64,000 nt of DNA from Chloroflexota bacterium (GTDB lineage Bacteria; Chloroflexota; Limnocylindria; Limnocylindrales; CSP1-4): the NCBI GenBank assembly GCA_015478725.1, contig JADMIG010000010.1, positions 28,974 through 92,973 of the forward strand. The letters are read 5' to 3'. Each line of letters starts with the position of its first letter. The stretch's first letter is position 1. The notes beneath the pieces are model-generated. The model was not told the DNA's origin and ran no database searches. It saw only the letters and a program-made list of their open reading frames with translations. Position numbers and translations under genes: made by a program. Below are positions 27,565-36,366 of the stretch, in pieces.

Positions 27565-27851
27565 CCGTGCCGATTCGCTACCGCTTCGCCGTCAACGTCG
27601 TCCCGCGAGCGGGGATCCTCGATCCCCAGGGTCGGGCGGTGGAGGGCAGCCTCGTCCACCTCGGGCTCGCCGGGATCTCGGAGATCCGGGTGGGGCGGCG
27701 GGTGGAGCTCACCGTCGAGGCGGACACCGAGGACGACGCGCGGCGGACGGTCGATCGGCTCGCCGGCGAACTCCTCGCGAATCCGCTCATCGAGGCATAC
27801 GCGATCGAGCTGCTCGGCGCGATCGCTCCGCTCGCCGAGGCCGGTCGATGA
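27561..27851 (+). CDS. purS: FGAM synthase subunit PurS
   Basis: Small (96 aa) structural subunit of the three-part formylglycinamidine synthase that bridges PurL and PurQ. FAVNVVPRAGILDPQGRAVE is the usual start and LANPLIEAYAIELL the end of the fold. It overlaps purC by 4 bp and purQ by 4 bp, in the order purS-purQ-purL found in Gram-positive and related bacteria. Confidence 0.95.
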   Translation: MTVPIRYRFAVNVVPRAGILDPQGRAVEGSLVHLGLAGISEIRVGRRVELTVEADTEDDARRTVDRLAGELLANPLIEAYAIELLGAIAPLAEAGR

Positions 27852-28591
27852 CCGTGCGGATCGGGGTCGTCGTCTTCCCGGGCAGCAACTGCGACGCCGA
27901 CACGCTCCACGCCCTCACGATCGTCGGGGCGGAAGCCGTGCCCCTGTGGCACGAGTCCGTCGACCTCGGCGGTGCGGCGGCGGTCGTCCTGCCGGGTGGC
28001 TTCGCCTATGGCGACTACCTCCGCGCCGGCGTCATCGCCCGATTCAGCCCGGTCATGCGGAGCGTGGCCGCCTTCGCGTCCGGCGGCGGCCTCGTCCTCG
28101 GCATCTGCAACGGCTTCCAGGTCCTCGCGGAGGCGGGCCTCGTGCCGGGAGCCCTGCTCCGCAATCGCGGCCTGCGCTTCCTCGGACGGGACGTCCACGT
28201 CGTGCCGGAGCGCCTCGACACGCCGTTCACCCGCGCCCTCCCGGATCGCCGGCCGCTCCGCCTCCCGATCGCCCACGGCGAGGGGGCGTATTTCGCGGAC
28301 GAGGCGTCGCTTGACGCGATCGAGGCGGCCGGCGGCGTCCTCTTCCGGTATGCGACCGCCGACGGACGAGCCGTCGCCGCGGATGACCGGGAGGCGAATC
28401 CGAACGGCTCGCTCCGCGCGATCGCCGGCGTCGTCGCCCCGAACGGCAACGTCGCCGGCCTCATGCCGCACCCGGAGCGCGCCACGGAGGCGGTCCTCGG
28501 CTCGGATGACGGTCGGCTCCTCCTGCGGTCCCTCGTCGAGGCGGCGGCCGAACGAGCGTCCGGTGCGGCGGTCGCCGTGGGCGCCCGATGA
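27848..28591 (+). CDS. purQ: FGAM synthase glutaminase subunit PurQ
   Basis: Class I glutamine amidotransferase (247 aa) that provides ammonia to PurL. VVVFPGSNCDADTLHAL at the N-terminus, nucleophile Cys87 in LGICNGFQVLAEAGL, and His/Glu in LMPHPERATEAVLGS. LPIAHGEGAYFAD is the conserved active-site lid segment. ATG 27848 and the stop both overlap neighbours by 4 bp. Confidence 0.97.
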   Translation: MTVRIGVVVFPGSNCDADTLHALTIVGAEAVPLWHESVDLGGAAAVVLPGGFAYGDYLRAGVIARFSPVMRSVAAFASGGGLVLGICNGFQVLAEAGLVPGALLRNRGLRFLGRDVHVVPERLDTPFTRALPDRRPLRLPIAHGEGAYFADEASLDAIEAAGGVLFRYATADGRAVAADDREANPNGSLRAIAGVVAPNGNVAGLMPHPERATEAVLGSDDGRLLLRSLVEAAAERASGAAVAVGAR

Positions 28592-30906
28592 CAATCGCCT
28601 CGGCGGCCGAGCCGCTGCACCGGACGCTCGGCCTCACGGACGAGGAGCTCGAGGCGATCCGCGAGCGCATCGGGCGTGATCCGAACGAGCTCGAGCTCGC
28701 GATGTTCAGCGTCATGTGGAGCGAGCACTGCAGCTACAAGAGCTCGCGACCGCTCCTGCGGACCCTGCCGACCGGCGGGCCGGGCATCGTCGCCGGACCG
28801 GGCGACAACGCCGGCGTCGTCGACATCGGCGACGGGATGGGCGTCGCCTTCAAGATCGAGTCGCACAATCACCCGAGCGCGGTCGAGCCGTACCAGGGGG
28901 CGGCGACCGGCGTCGGCGGGATCCTCCGCGATATCTTCACGATGGGGGCGCGGCCGATCGCCGTCCTCGATGCCCTCCGCTTCGGCGACCCGGCCGAGGC
29001 GCGAACCCGCCATCTCGTCGACGGCGTCGTCCGCGGCGTCGGTGGGTACGGCAACTGCGTCGGTGTCCCGACCGTCGGCGGCGAGCTCGTCTTCGATCCG
29101 AGCTATGCCGGCAATCCTCTCGTCAACGTGATGGCCATCGGGGTCCTCGACATCGCCCGTCTCACGCGCGCTCGGGCGGCCCGTCCCGGCGACCTCGTGG
29201 TCCTCTTCGGATCGGCGACCGGCCGCGACGGCATCGGTGGCGCGTCCGTCCTCGCGAGCGCGACGTTCACGGACGCCGATCCGTCTCGACGACCGGCCGT
29301 CCAGGTCGGCGATCCGTTCGCCGAGAAGCTCCTCATCGAGGCGAGCCTCGAGCTCATCGAGGCGGGCCTCGTCGAGGGGCTCCAGGATCTCGGCGCCGGC
29401 GGCATCACGTGCGCGACGTCGGAGCTCGCGGACGCCGGCGGGACCGGCATCGCCGTCGACCTCGACGCGATCCCCCGGCGGGAGCCGGGGATGGCGCCGT
29501 TCGAGGTGATGATCTCCGAGAGCCAGGAACGGATGTGCGCCGTCGTCCGACCGGAACGCTACGCGGCCGTCCGGGGGGTCTGCGAACGCTGGGGGCTGCC
29601 GGTCGCGGAAGTCGGCCGGGTGACGCCGGACGGCGCGCTCGTCGTCGTCGAGGGCGGGCTGGACGGGGCGGGCAGGCCGCGTGAGGGCGCCCGGGTCCTC
29701 GCCGACGTGCCCGCGCATGCGCTCGCATCCGGAGCGATCGTCCACTCCCGGCTCGCCGCGCCACCGCCCCGACGGCGGGCGGCCCCGGCCCCCGGACTCA
29801 TCGAGGCGGCGGACGACGGTCTGCCGGAGCGGGGGATGGACCCCGGGGCGGTCCTCCTCGCCCTCCTCGGTTCGCCCAACCTCGCCTCGCGACGCTGGGT
29901 GACCGAGCAGTACGACTCGACGGTCCAGACGAACACGGTCGTCGGCCCGGGGCACGGTGCGGCGGTGCTCCGGATCAAGGGGACGACGAAGGCGCTCGTC
30001 GCCACGACGGATGGGAACCACGGCGTCGGGCTCGTCGATCCGTGGCTCGGGGCCGTCCTCAGCGTCGCCGAGGCGACCCGCAACGTGTCGATCACCGGCG
30101 CACGGCCGCTCGGCGTGACGAACTGCCTCAACTACGGGGATCCGACGCGGGCCGAGGCGTTCTGGCAGCTGAGCGAGGCGGTCCGCGGCGTCGGCGACGC
30201 GTGCCGGGCGCTGGATCTGCCGGTCACCGGGGGGAACGTCTCGCTCTACAACGAGTCGCCGGCCGGGGCGATCGCGCCCACGCCGGAGATCGGGGTCGTC
30301 GGGCTTCTCCAGGATGTCGCCCGGCGGGTCGGCCCGGCGTTCGTCGCCGTTGGCGACCGCATCGTCCTCATCGGCTCGGCGGTCCCGGGCCTCGTCGGGA
30401 GTGCCTATGCGGCCCTCGCCGGCGTCGCCTCGGAGGACGGCCCGCCGACGATCGATCTCGCCCGGGAAGCGGCGACGCAGGCGTTCGTCCGGGAGGCAGT
30501 GGAACAGTGTCTCGTCGCCTCCGCCCAGGACGTGTCCGGCGGTGGCCTCGCCGTCGCCCTCGCAGAAGCCGCCATGTGGGGCGACGTCGGGGCGTCGGTC
30601 CGTATCCCCGTCGCCGGCTCTCCGGCGGTGGAGCTGTTCGGCGAGAGCCCGTCGCGACTCGTCCTCGGCTGCTCGCCGGGTCACGCTCCTGCCCTCATCC
30701 TCCTCGCCGGACGGTTCGGGCTGCCGGTCAGGGAGATCGGCGCCGTCGGCGGCGAGCGGCTCGTGATCGAACTCGCCGGACATGGCGCCACCGGCGCCGC
30801 GGAGGAGCGGGGTTCGGGTGTCGCCGATGCGCTCGACGTCGGACTCATCGACCTCCGCCACGCGTGGGACCATGGACTCGGGCGAGCGCTCGGGATGGAG
30901 GCCTGA
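28588..30906 (+). CDS. purL: FGAM synthase catalytic subunit PurL
   Basis: Small-type PurL (772 aa) that uses ATP and PurQ-derived ammonia to convert FGAR to FGAM. WSEHCSYKSSRPLLRTLP and FKIESHNHPSAVEPYQGAAT are the N-terminal signatures; GDPFAEKLLIEAS, LQDLGAGGITCATSELA and NYGDPTRAEAFWQLSEA follow; the second half repeats the PurM-like fold. The presence of separate purS and purQ fits this small form. Confidence 0.98.
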   Translation: MTIASAAEPLHRTLGLTDEELEAIRERIGRDPNELELAMFSVMWSEHCSYKSSRPLLRTLPTGGPGIVAGPGDNAGVVDIGDGMGVAFKIESHNHPSAVEPYQGAATGVGGILRDIFTMGARPIAVLDALRFGDPAEARTRHLVDGVVRGVGGYGNCVGVPTVGGELVFDPSYAGNPLVNVMAIGVLDIARLTRARAARPGDLVVLFGSATGRDGIGGASVLASATFTDADPSRRPAVQVGDPFAEKLLIEASLELIEAGLVEGLQDLGAGGITCATSELADAGGTGIAVDLDAIPRREPGMAPFEVMISESQERMCAVVRPERYAAVRGVCERWGLPVAEVGRVTPDGALVVVEGGLDGAGRPREGARVLADVPAHALASGAIVHSRLAAPPPRRRAAPAPGLIEAADDGLPERGMDPGAVLLALLGSPNLASRRWVTEQYDSTVQTNTVVGPGHGAAVLRIKGTTKALVATTDGNHGVGLVDPWLGAVLSVAEATRNVSITGARPLGVTNCLNYGDPTRAEAFWQLSEAVRGVGDACRALDLPVTGGNVSLYNESPAGAIAPTPEIGVVGLLQDVARRVGPAFVAVGDRIVLIGSAVPGLVGSAYAALAGVASEDGPPTIDLAREAATQAFVREAVEQCLVASAQDVSGGGLAVALAEAAMWGDVGASVRIPVAGSPAVELFGESPSRLVLGCSPGHAPALILLAGRFGLPVREIGAVGGERLVIELAGHGATGAAEERGSGVADALDVGLIDLRHAWDHGLGRALGMEA

Positions 30907-30907
30907 C

Positions 30908-32380
30908 ATGTGCGGCGTCTTCGGCGCGGTGCTCCCGGCGTCGTTCGGCACGACCGGGACGGAGGCAGGCTCGGTCGCCGCCCTCGGCCTCTTCGCCCTC
31001 CAGCACCGGGGCCAGGAATCGGCCGGGCTGGCCGTCAGCGACGGCGAGCAGCTCATGCTCTACAAGGACCTCGGCCTCATCTCGAGCGTCCTCGACGAGC
31101 GCCGCCTGCCGTCGCTCCGTGGCCGCCTTGCGATCGCCCACTGCCGCTATTCGACGACCGGGTCGACGGTCTGGGAGAACGCCCAGCCGACCCTCCGCCT
31201 CGGTCCTCGTCGGGCGCTCGCCATCGGCCACAACGGCAACCTCGTCAACACCCGGGAGCTGCTCGGGCGCCTCCGCGGCGGTCGGACACGGCTGCCGGCC
31301 TCGACCGACACGGAGCTGCTCACGGCGCTCCTCGCCGACGAGCCCGCCGCGGACACGGTCGATGCGCTGTGCCGGGTCCTGCCGACGGTCCGCGGCGCGT
31401 ACAGCCTCGTCGTGCTCGACGAGCGGCGCGTCATCGGCGTCCGCGATCCGCACGGCTTCCGGCCCCTCGTCCTCGGCCGGCTGCCGGCGCCCGACGAGGC
31501 GGGCCTGGGTCGCGGCCTGTGGCCCGACGCCGCGACCGCGGACGGCTGGTGCCTGTCGTCCGAGACGGCGGGCCTCGACATCGTCGGCGCCGAGTACGTC
31601 CGGGACGTCGAGCCGGGCGAGCTGGTCATCCTCGAGGAGGGACGGCTGCCGCGATCGGTCCGCTTCGCGCCGGCCGACCCCGCCCTCTGCGTGTTCGAGC
31701 TCATCTACTTCGCCCGGCCCGACTCGTACATGGAGGGCCGCAACCTCTACGAGGTCCGGCGGCGGATGGGGATGGAGCTGGCCCGCGAGCATCCGACCGA
31801 GACGGATCTCGTCATGCCGGTCCCCGACACCGGCGCCCCCGCGGCCGCCGGCTTCGCCGAGGCGATCGGGATCCCGTATCGGGAGGGTCTCGTCCGCAAT
31901 CGCTACACCGGACGGAGCTTCATCCAGCCGTCGCAGACGATGCGCCAGCGGGGCGTCACGATCAAGCTCAACCCGCTTCGGGAGGTCGTGCGGGGCCGGC
32001 GCCTCACCGTCGTCGACGACTCGATCGTGCGGGGCACGACGACCAGGCAGATCGTCGAGATCCTCCGCCGCGCCGGCGCGACCGAGGTCCACGTGCGGAT
32101 CAGCGCACCGCCCATCTTCCACCCATGCTTCTACGGGATCGACACGCAGATCGAGACCGAGCTCATCGCCGGCTCGCGGTCGCTCGAGGAGATCCGGGCG
32201 TTCATCGGTGCGGATTCGCTCGGCTACCTCTCGATCGGCGGCGTCCTCGCCGCCCTCGACCTGCCATACGAGCAGTTCTGCTTCGCCTGCTTCGACGGGC
32301 GGTACCCGGAGCCGGTGCCATACGACGCGGCCCGCCGCAAGTTCGTGCTCGAGGAGGCGTCGGTCGAGGTCGGTGGCTGA
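30908..32380 (+). CDS. purF: Amidophosphoribosyltransferase
   Basis: First committed enzyme of purine synthesis: PRPP plus glutamine gives phosphoribosylamine. 490 aa from ATG 30908; the sequence begins MCGVFGAV, so Cys2 becomes the N-terminal nucleophile after Met removal. An alternative start further left would bury this cysteine. GRLAIAHCRYSTTGS and HNGNLVN belong to the glutaminase domain; RRLTVVDDSIVRGTTTRQIV is the PRPP site. Cysteines equivalent to the iron-sulfur ligands of the Bacillus enzyme are present (ALCVFELIYF, HPCFYGID, FCFAC). It begins 1 nt after the purL stop. Confidence 0.98.
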   Translation: MCGVFGAVLPASFGTTGTEAGSVAALGLFALQHRGQESAGLAVSDGEQLMLYKDLGLISSVLDERRLPSLRGRLAIAHCRYSTTGSTVWENAQPTLRLGPRRALAIGHNGNLVNTRELLGRLRGGRTRLPASTDTELLTALLADEPAADTVDALCRVLPTVRGAYSLVVLDERRVIGVRDPHGFRPLVLGRLPAPDEAGLGRGLWPDAATADGWCLSSETAGLDIVGAEYVRDVEPGELVILEEGRLPRSVRFAPADPALCVFELIYFARPDSYMEGRNLYEVRRRMGMELAREHPTETDLVMPVPDTGAPAAAGFAEAIGIPYREGLVRNRYTGRSFIQPSQTMRQRGVTIKLNPLREVVRGRRLTVVDDSIVRGTTTRQIVEILRRAGATEVHVRISAPPIFHPCFYGIDTQIETELIAGSRSLEEIRAFIGADSLGYLSIGGVLAALDLPYEQFCFACFDGRYPEPVPYDAARRKFVLEEASVEVGG

Positions 32381-33581
32381 GGACGGCAAGGGCGCCGCTC
32401 CACGACCCGCCTATGGTCGGGCCGGCGTCGACGTGGCCGCCGGCGATCGGGCGGTCGCGCTCATGGCGGCCCACGTCGCGTCGACCCGACGACCGGAGGT
32501 CGTCGGCGGGATCGGCGGCTTCGGCGCGGCCGTCGCGATCCCGGCCGGATATCGCGAGCCGCTCCTCGTCTCGTCGACCGACGGTGTCGGGACGAAGACG
32601 GCGATCGCCAGCCGCCTGGGCCGCTACGACACGATCGGCCGTGATCTCGTCGCGGCGATCGCGGACGATGTCGTGTGCTCGGGCGCGAGGCCGCTGTTCC
32701 TCCTCGACTACATCGCCGTCGGCCGGCTCGACCCGACGATCGTCGCGGAGCTCGTCGGTGGGGTGGCGGCCGGCTGTCGCGACGCCGGGTGCGCGCTCGT
32801 CGGCGGTGAGACGGCGGAGCATCCGGGTCTCATGGCGGCGGACACGTTCGATCTCGCCGGCTGCTGTGTCGGGGTGGTCGAGCGGGACGAGCTCATCGAC
32901 GGTCGTTCGGCGGCGGAGGGCGACGTGATCGTCGGCCTCGCTGCCTCCGGCCTCCACGCGAACGGCTTCTCGCTCGTGCGGTCCGTCGTGGACGCCCACG
33001 GTCTCGACCTCCGGGCGTCGTATCGCGAGACGCTCGAGCGGGTCCTCGGTGACGACGCGACCGACGCGACGCTCGCCGCGGACGTCGCGCTCGGCATCGC
33101 CACGGACGTGGCAGTCACCTCCGCCGTCCAGGACACCGGCATCCCCGCGGTCCGGGCGGAGCGGACCCTCGGGGATGTCCTCCTCACGCCGACGACGATC
33201 TACAGCGCCGCGATCCTCGACCTCGGCGACGCCCTTGCGGGGTTCGGCGGCCTCCGCGGCGTCGCCCACATCACGGGCGGCGGGCTGCCGGGCAACGCGC
33301 CACGCGCCGTCCCGACGGGTCTCGGCGTCCGCCTCGACCCGTCGCGCTGGCCGATGCCGTCGGCGATGCGGCTCATTGGCAGGCTCGGCGGTCTCGACGA
33401 GCCTGAGCTCCGGGCGACCTTCAACGGCGGGCTCGGCATGATCGCGATCGTCGCCCCGACGGCGGCGCGGGCGGCGATCGCGTCGCTCGCCCGATCCGGC
33501 ATCGGGTCGTGGGTCGTCGGGGAGGTCGTCGCCGGAGCGTCCCTCGACGGCGTCCGGTACGTGGAGGGACCACTCGGATGA
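32373..33581 (+). CDS. purM: AIR synthetase (FGAM cyclo-ligase)
   Basis: Step 5, ATP-dependent ring closure of FGAM to AIR. 402 aa from GTG 32373, which lies 8 bp inside purF. YGRAGVDVAAGDRAV and LVSSTDGVGTKTAIA are the N-terminal signatures, DYIAVGRLDP and LVGGETAEHPGLM follow, and HITGGGLPGN is near the C-terminus. It is somewhat longer than the usual 340-350 aa, mainly around residues 205-240. GAGG lies 3 nt before the start. The next gene overlaps by 4 bp. Confidence 0.96.
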   Translation: MAEDGKGAAPRPAYGRAGVDVAAGDRAVALMAAHVASTRRPEVVGGIGGFGAAVAIPAGYREPLLVSSTDGVGTKTAIASRLGRYDTIGRDLVAAIADDVVCSGARPLFLLDYIAVGRLDPTIVAELVGGVAAGCRDAGCALVGGETAEHPGLMAADTFDLAGCCVGVVERDELIDGRSAAEGDVIVGLAASGLHANGFSLVRSVVDAHGLDLRASYRETLERVLGDDATDATLAADVALGIATDVAVTSAVQDTGIPAVRAERTLGDVLLTPTTIYSAAILDLGDALAGFGGLRGVAHITGGGLPGNAPRAVPTGLGVRLDPSRWPMPSAMRLIGRLGGLDEPELRATFNGGLGMIAIVAPTAARAAIASLARSGIGSWVVGEVVAGASLDGVRYVEGPLG

Positions 33582-35803
33582 CGGCGCCGCTCGTGGCCAG
33601 CTCCGGTGGCCGGATCGCCGTCGCCGTGAGCGGCGCGGGGAGCAATCTGCGGGCGCTCGTCGAGGCCGAGCGGCGGGGGGCGCTCGGCGGCGGCCGGATC
33701 GTCCTCGTGGTTGCCGACCGACGGTGCCCGGCGCTCGCCTGGGCGGCAGCGGAGGGGATCGACACGGCGCTCGTGGCGGGTGGTCCGGACGGGGCCGTCC
33801 GCGACGCGCTCGACGGCGCGACCCCCGACGTCGTCGTCCTCGCGGGCTACCTCCGGATCGTCGGGCGGCTGACGCTCGAGGCGTATGCCGGCCGGATCCT
33901 CAACGTCCATCCCTCCCTCCTGCCGGCGTTTCCGGGCGCCCATGCCGTCCGGGACGCCCTCCGTCACGGCGTCCGGGTGACGGGGGTCACCGTCCATCGC
34001 GTCGATGCGACGCTCGATGGGGGGCCGATCGTCGCCCAGGAGGCGCTGGCGATCCTCGACGGTGACGACGAGGCGAGCCTCCTCGACCGCCTCCACGCGG
34101 TCGAGCATCGACTCCTGCCGCGGGTCGTGGCGGCGGCGCTCGGCGGCGGCGACCGGCCGCCGCGCCGGGCGCTCCTCTCGGTGAGCGACAAGACGGGACT
34201 CGTCGCGTTCGCCGGCGCGCTCGTCCGCCACCGGTTCGAGCTCGTCTCGACCGGCGGCACCGCCCGCGCCCTCCGCGACGCCGGTCTGGCCGTGATCGAC
34301 GTGGCGGCCGTGACGGGCTTCCCGGAGATGCTCGATGGCCGGGTCAAGACGCTCCACCCGCGGATCCATGCCGGGATCCTCGCCGATCGGCGCCGCCCGG
34401 ACCATCGTGCGGCGCTCCGTGCCGCGGGGATCGACGCGTTCGAGGTGGTCGTCGTCAACCTGTACCCGTTCGCCGCGGCTGCCGAACGTCCCGGGACGAC
34501 GATCGACGAGCTCATCGAGGAGATCGACATCGGCGGACCGTCGCTCATCCGGGCGGCGGCCAAGAACCAGGCGTCGGTCGCGGTCGTCGTCTCGCCCGCG
34601 CGGTATCCCGCGGTGGTGGCAGCGCTGGACGCCGACGGGGCTATCCCGGCGGCTATTCGGGCGGCGCTCGCCATCGAGGCATTCCGCCTCACTGCAGCAT
34701 ACGACTCCCGCGTCGCCGCCGAGCTGCCGAGCCGGCTGGCCGCGGCCGGGATCATCGAGCCAGACGAGCCGGGGACGCCCGGAGCCGCGGATCCGTATCC
34801 GCCGCTGCTCACGGTGGCCCTCGAGAAGGTCGAGACGCTTCGCTACGGCGAGAATCCGCACCAACCGGCGGCGCGCTACCGGCGGCCGGGCGCGACGGAT
34901 CGCGACGGTCCCTTCGCGACGGATCGGCCGCCCGTCCAGGGCAAGCCGCTCAGCTACAACAACGTCCTCGATGCCTCGGCCGCCGCGACGATCGCCCGCA
35001 CCCTCCGGGGACCGGCCGCGGTCGTCGTCAAGCACCTCACCCCGTGCGGCGCCGCGGAACGCGGGACGCTCGGGGCGGCCTGGCACGATGCGCTCGCCGG
35101 CGATCCCGTCTCCGCGTTCGGAGGCGTCGTTGCCCTCACCCGGACCGTGGACGGGGCGACGGCCGCGGCGCTTCGCGAGATCTTCCTCGAGGTCGTCGTC
35201 GCGCCGTCCTTCGATCCGGCGGCGCGGGCGCTGCTCGCCGAGCGACCGAACCTGCGGCTCGTGCTCGATCCCGCCCTCGACGCGGCGGACGACCCTGCTC
35301 GCGCTGCCGATCGCGATTCCGGCCCGTCGCCGTTCGGGGCGATCCGGAGTGCCGGGGGCGCGATCCTCGTCAGCGCGGCGGACAGCGAACCTGACGATCC
35401 GGCCTCGTGGACGGTCGCCACGCGCCGTCCCCCGACCGCCGCCGAGCGGCGGGATCTCGACCTCGCCTGGCGGCTCGTCCGTGGCGCACTGAGCAACGCG
35501 ATCGTCGTCGTCAGGGACGGGCGGCTCATCGGCGTCGGCAGCGGTCAGACCTCGAGGCTCGACGCGGCGAGGATCGCGGTCGATAAGGCACGTACGTTCG
35601 CCGGGGCCGACGCGCTCGACGGCGCCGCGGCCGCGTCCGACGCGTTCTTTCCGTTCCCGGATGGCGCCCTGATCCTCCTCGATGCCGGCGTCGCGGCGAT
35701 CGTCCAGCCCGGCGGCTCGGTCCGCGACAGCGAGGTGATCGCCGCCGTCGATGCGGTCGGCGCGACGATGCTGACCACCGGCGTCCGCCACTTCCGGCAT
35801 TGA
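33578..35803 (+). CDS. purNH: Fused GAR transformylase (PurN) and AICAR transformylase/IMP cyclohydrolase (PurH)
   Basis: One continuous 741-aa frame with two complete enzymes. Residues about 11-190 are PurN: VAVSGAGSNLRALVEA, LNVHPSLLPAFPGAHA with catalytic Asn109 and His111, and LDGGPIVAQ with Asp147. Residues about 197-741 are bifunctional PurH: LLSVSDKTGL, STGGTARAL and VKTLHPRIHAG (IMP cyclohydrolase), LRYGENPHQPAARY, VVVKHLTPCG with Lys485-His486 (AICAR transformylase), and the C-terminal QPGGSVRDSEVI. The linker GGGDRPPRR is short. Both transformylases use 10-formyl-tetrahydrofolate, so the fusion unites pathway steps 3, 9 and 10. ATG 33578 overlaps purM by 4 bp. No stop or frameshift between the halves. 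Confidence 0.96.
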   Translation: MTAPLVASSGGRIAVAVSGAGSNLRALVEAERRGALGGGRIVLVVADRRCPALAWAAAEGIDTALVAGGPDGAVRDALDGATPDVVVLAGYLRIVGRLTLEAYAGRILNVHPSLLPAFPGAHAVRDALRHGVRVTGVTVHRVDATLDGGPIVAQEALAILDGDDEASLLDRLHAVEHRLLPRVVAAALGGGDRPPRRALLSVSDKTGLVAFAGALVRHRFELVSTGGTARALRDAGLAVIDVAAVTGFPEMLDGRVKTLHPRIHAGILADRRRPDHRAALRAAGIDAFEVVVVNLYPFAAAAERPGTTIDELIEEIDIGGPSLIRAAAKNQASVAVVVSPARYPAVVAALDADGAIPAAIRAALAIEAFRLTAAYDSRVAAELPSRLAAAGIIEPDEPGTPGAADPYPPLLTVALEKVETLRYGENPHQPAARYRRPGATDRDGPFATDRPPVQGKPLSYNNVLDASAAATIARTLRGPAAVVVKHLTPCGAAERGTLGAAWHDALAGDPVSAFGGVVALTRTVDGATAAALREIFLEVVVAPSFDPAARALLAERPNLRLVLDPALDAADDPARAADRDSGPSPFGAIRSAGGAILVSAADSEPDDPASWTVATRRPPTAAERRDLDLAWRLVRGALSNAIVVVRDGRLIGVGSGQTSRLDAARIAVDKARTFAGADALDGAAAASDAFFPFPDGALILLDAGVAAIVQPGGSVRDSEVIAAVDAVGATMLTTGVRHFRH

Positions 35804-35847
35804 CGGTTCTGGTCATCCGGCGCTCGGGCCGGATCGGCGGTCCGGCG

Positions 35848-35853
35848 TAGACT
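35848..35853 (+). promoter_or_regulatory. -10 element for the small Ala-rich protein gene
   Basis: TAGACT 37 nt upstream of the ATG at 35890. Initiation near 35860 gives a 30-nt leader that includes GGAGG (35879-35883). No clear -35. Confidence 0.35.
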
Positions 35854-35889
35854 TGCAGGTCCCGATACAGCACCCCACGGAGGTGGACG

Positions 35890-36294
35890 ATGACCGGACC
35901 GATGAACGGACCGCAGGACTCGAACGCTGGCGAGCCGCCCGCGGGAGCGCGCGACGACCGGCACGCTCGATGGATGGGCCAGCTCCAGTCGATGATCGAC
36001 GACCTTGCGACGGCGGCGGCGCCGACGCTCCGCGAGATCGGTGCGAAGGCGGCCGAGCTCGCCGCGAAGGCGGGCGACGCGGCCGGGCCGATCGCCCAGC
36101 GGGCGGCCGTCGCCACCTCCGACGTCGGCCAGCGGCTCGCCGCGCGCGGTCGTGAGATCGCGACGGATCTCCGCCGACCCGGGGAGGCCGGTGAAGCGAC
36201 CGCGGGACCGGACGCGTCGTCGGCGGCGCCGACCGAGGCGCCGACGCTCGCACCCGGCGACCCGGCAGACGGACCGGGGCCGACCTCGACCTGA
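35890..36294 (+). CDS. Ala-rich small protein of unknown function
   Basis: 134 aa, no family recognised. ATG 35890 has an ideal ribosome-binding site GGAGG (35879-35883) 6 nt upstream, so it is very likely a real gene. A hydrophilic N-terminus is followed by a long amphipathic, Ala-rich helical segment (about residues 25-95) containing MGQLQSMIDDLATAAAPTLR and repeated AA-A-K spacing, then a Pro/Thr/Ala-rich disordered tail. No signal peptide, cysteine or membrane helix. The helical part could form a coiled coil or bind membranes or nucleic acid; this is a guess. It sits alone between the purine operon and metG. Confidence 0.65.
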   Translation: MTGPMNGPQDSNAGEPPAGARDDRHARWMGQLQSMIDDLATAAAPTLREIGAKAAELAAKAGDAAGPIAQRAAVATSDVGQRLAARGREIATDLRRPGEAGEATAGPDASSAAPTEAPTLAPGDPADGPGPTST

Positions 36295-36348
36295 CGGACG
36301 AGGGCCCCGCGAGCGCGCGGGATCGGACCCGGGAGCGCAGGGCGCCCC

Positions 36349-36357
36349 TGCTACCAT
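36349..36357 (+). promoter_or_regulatory. Extended -10 promoter of metG (near-leaderless)
   Basis: TG, one base, then TACCAT (36352-36357), ending 9 nt before the metG ATG. Transcription would begin within about 3 nt of the start codon; no Shine-Dalgarno sequence is present. Confidence 0.5.
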
Positions 36358-36366
36358 CGCTCTCCC

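Noticed and set aside
28015..31056. A 1013-codon open frame on the minus strand
   Set aside because: Lies antisense to purQ, purL and purF, is Arg/Asp-rich with no domain, and is typical of the long antisense frames produced by GC-rich third-position bias.
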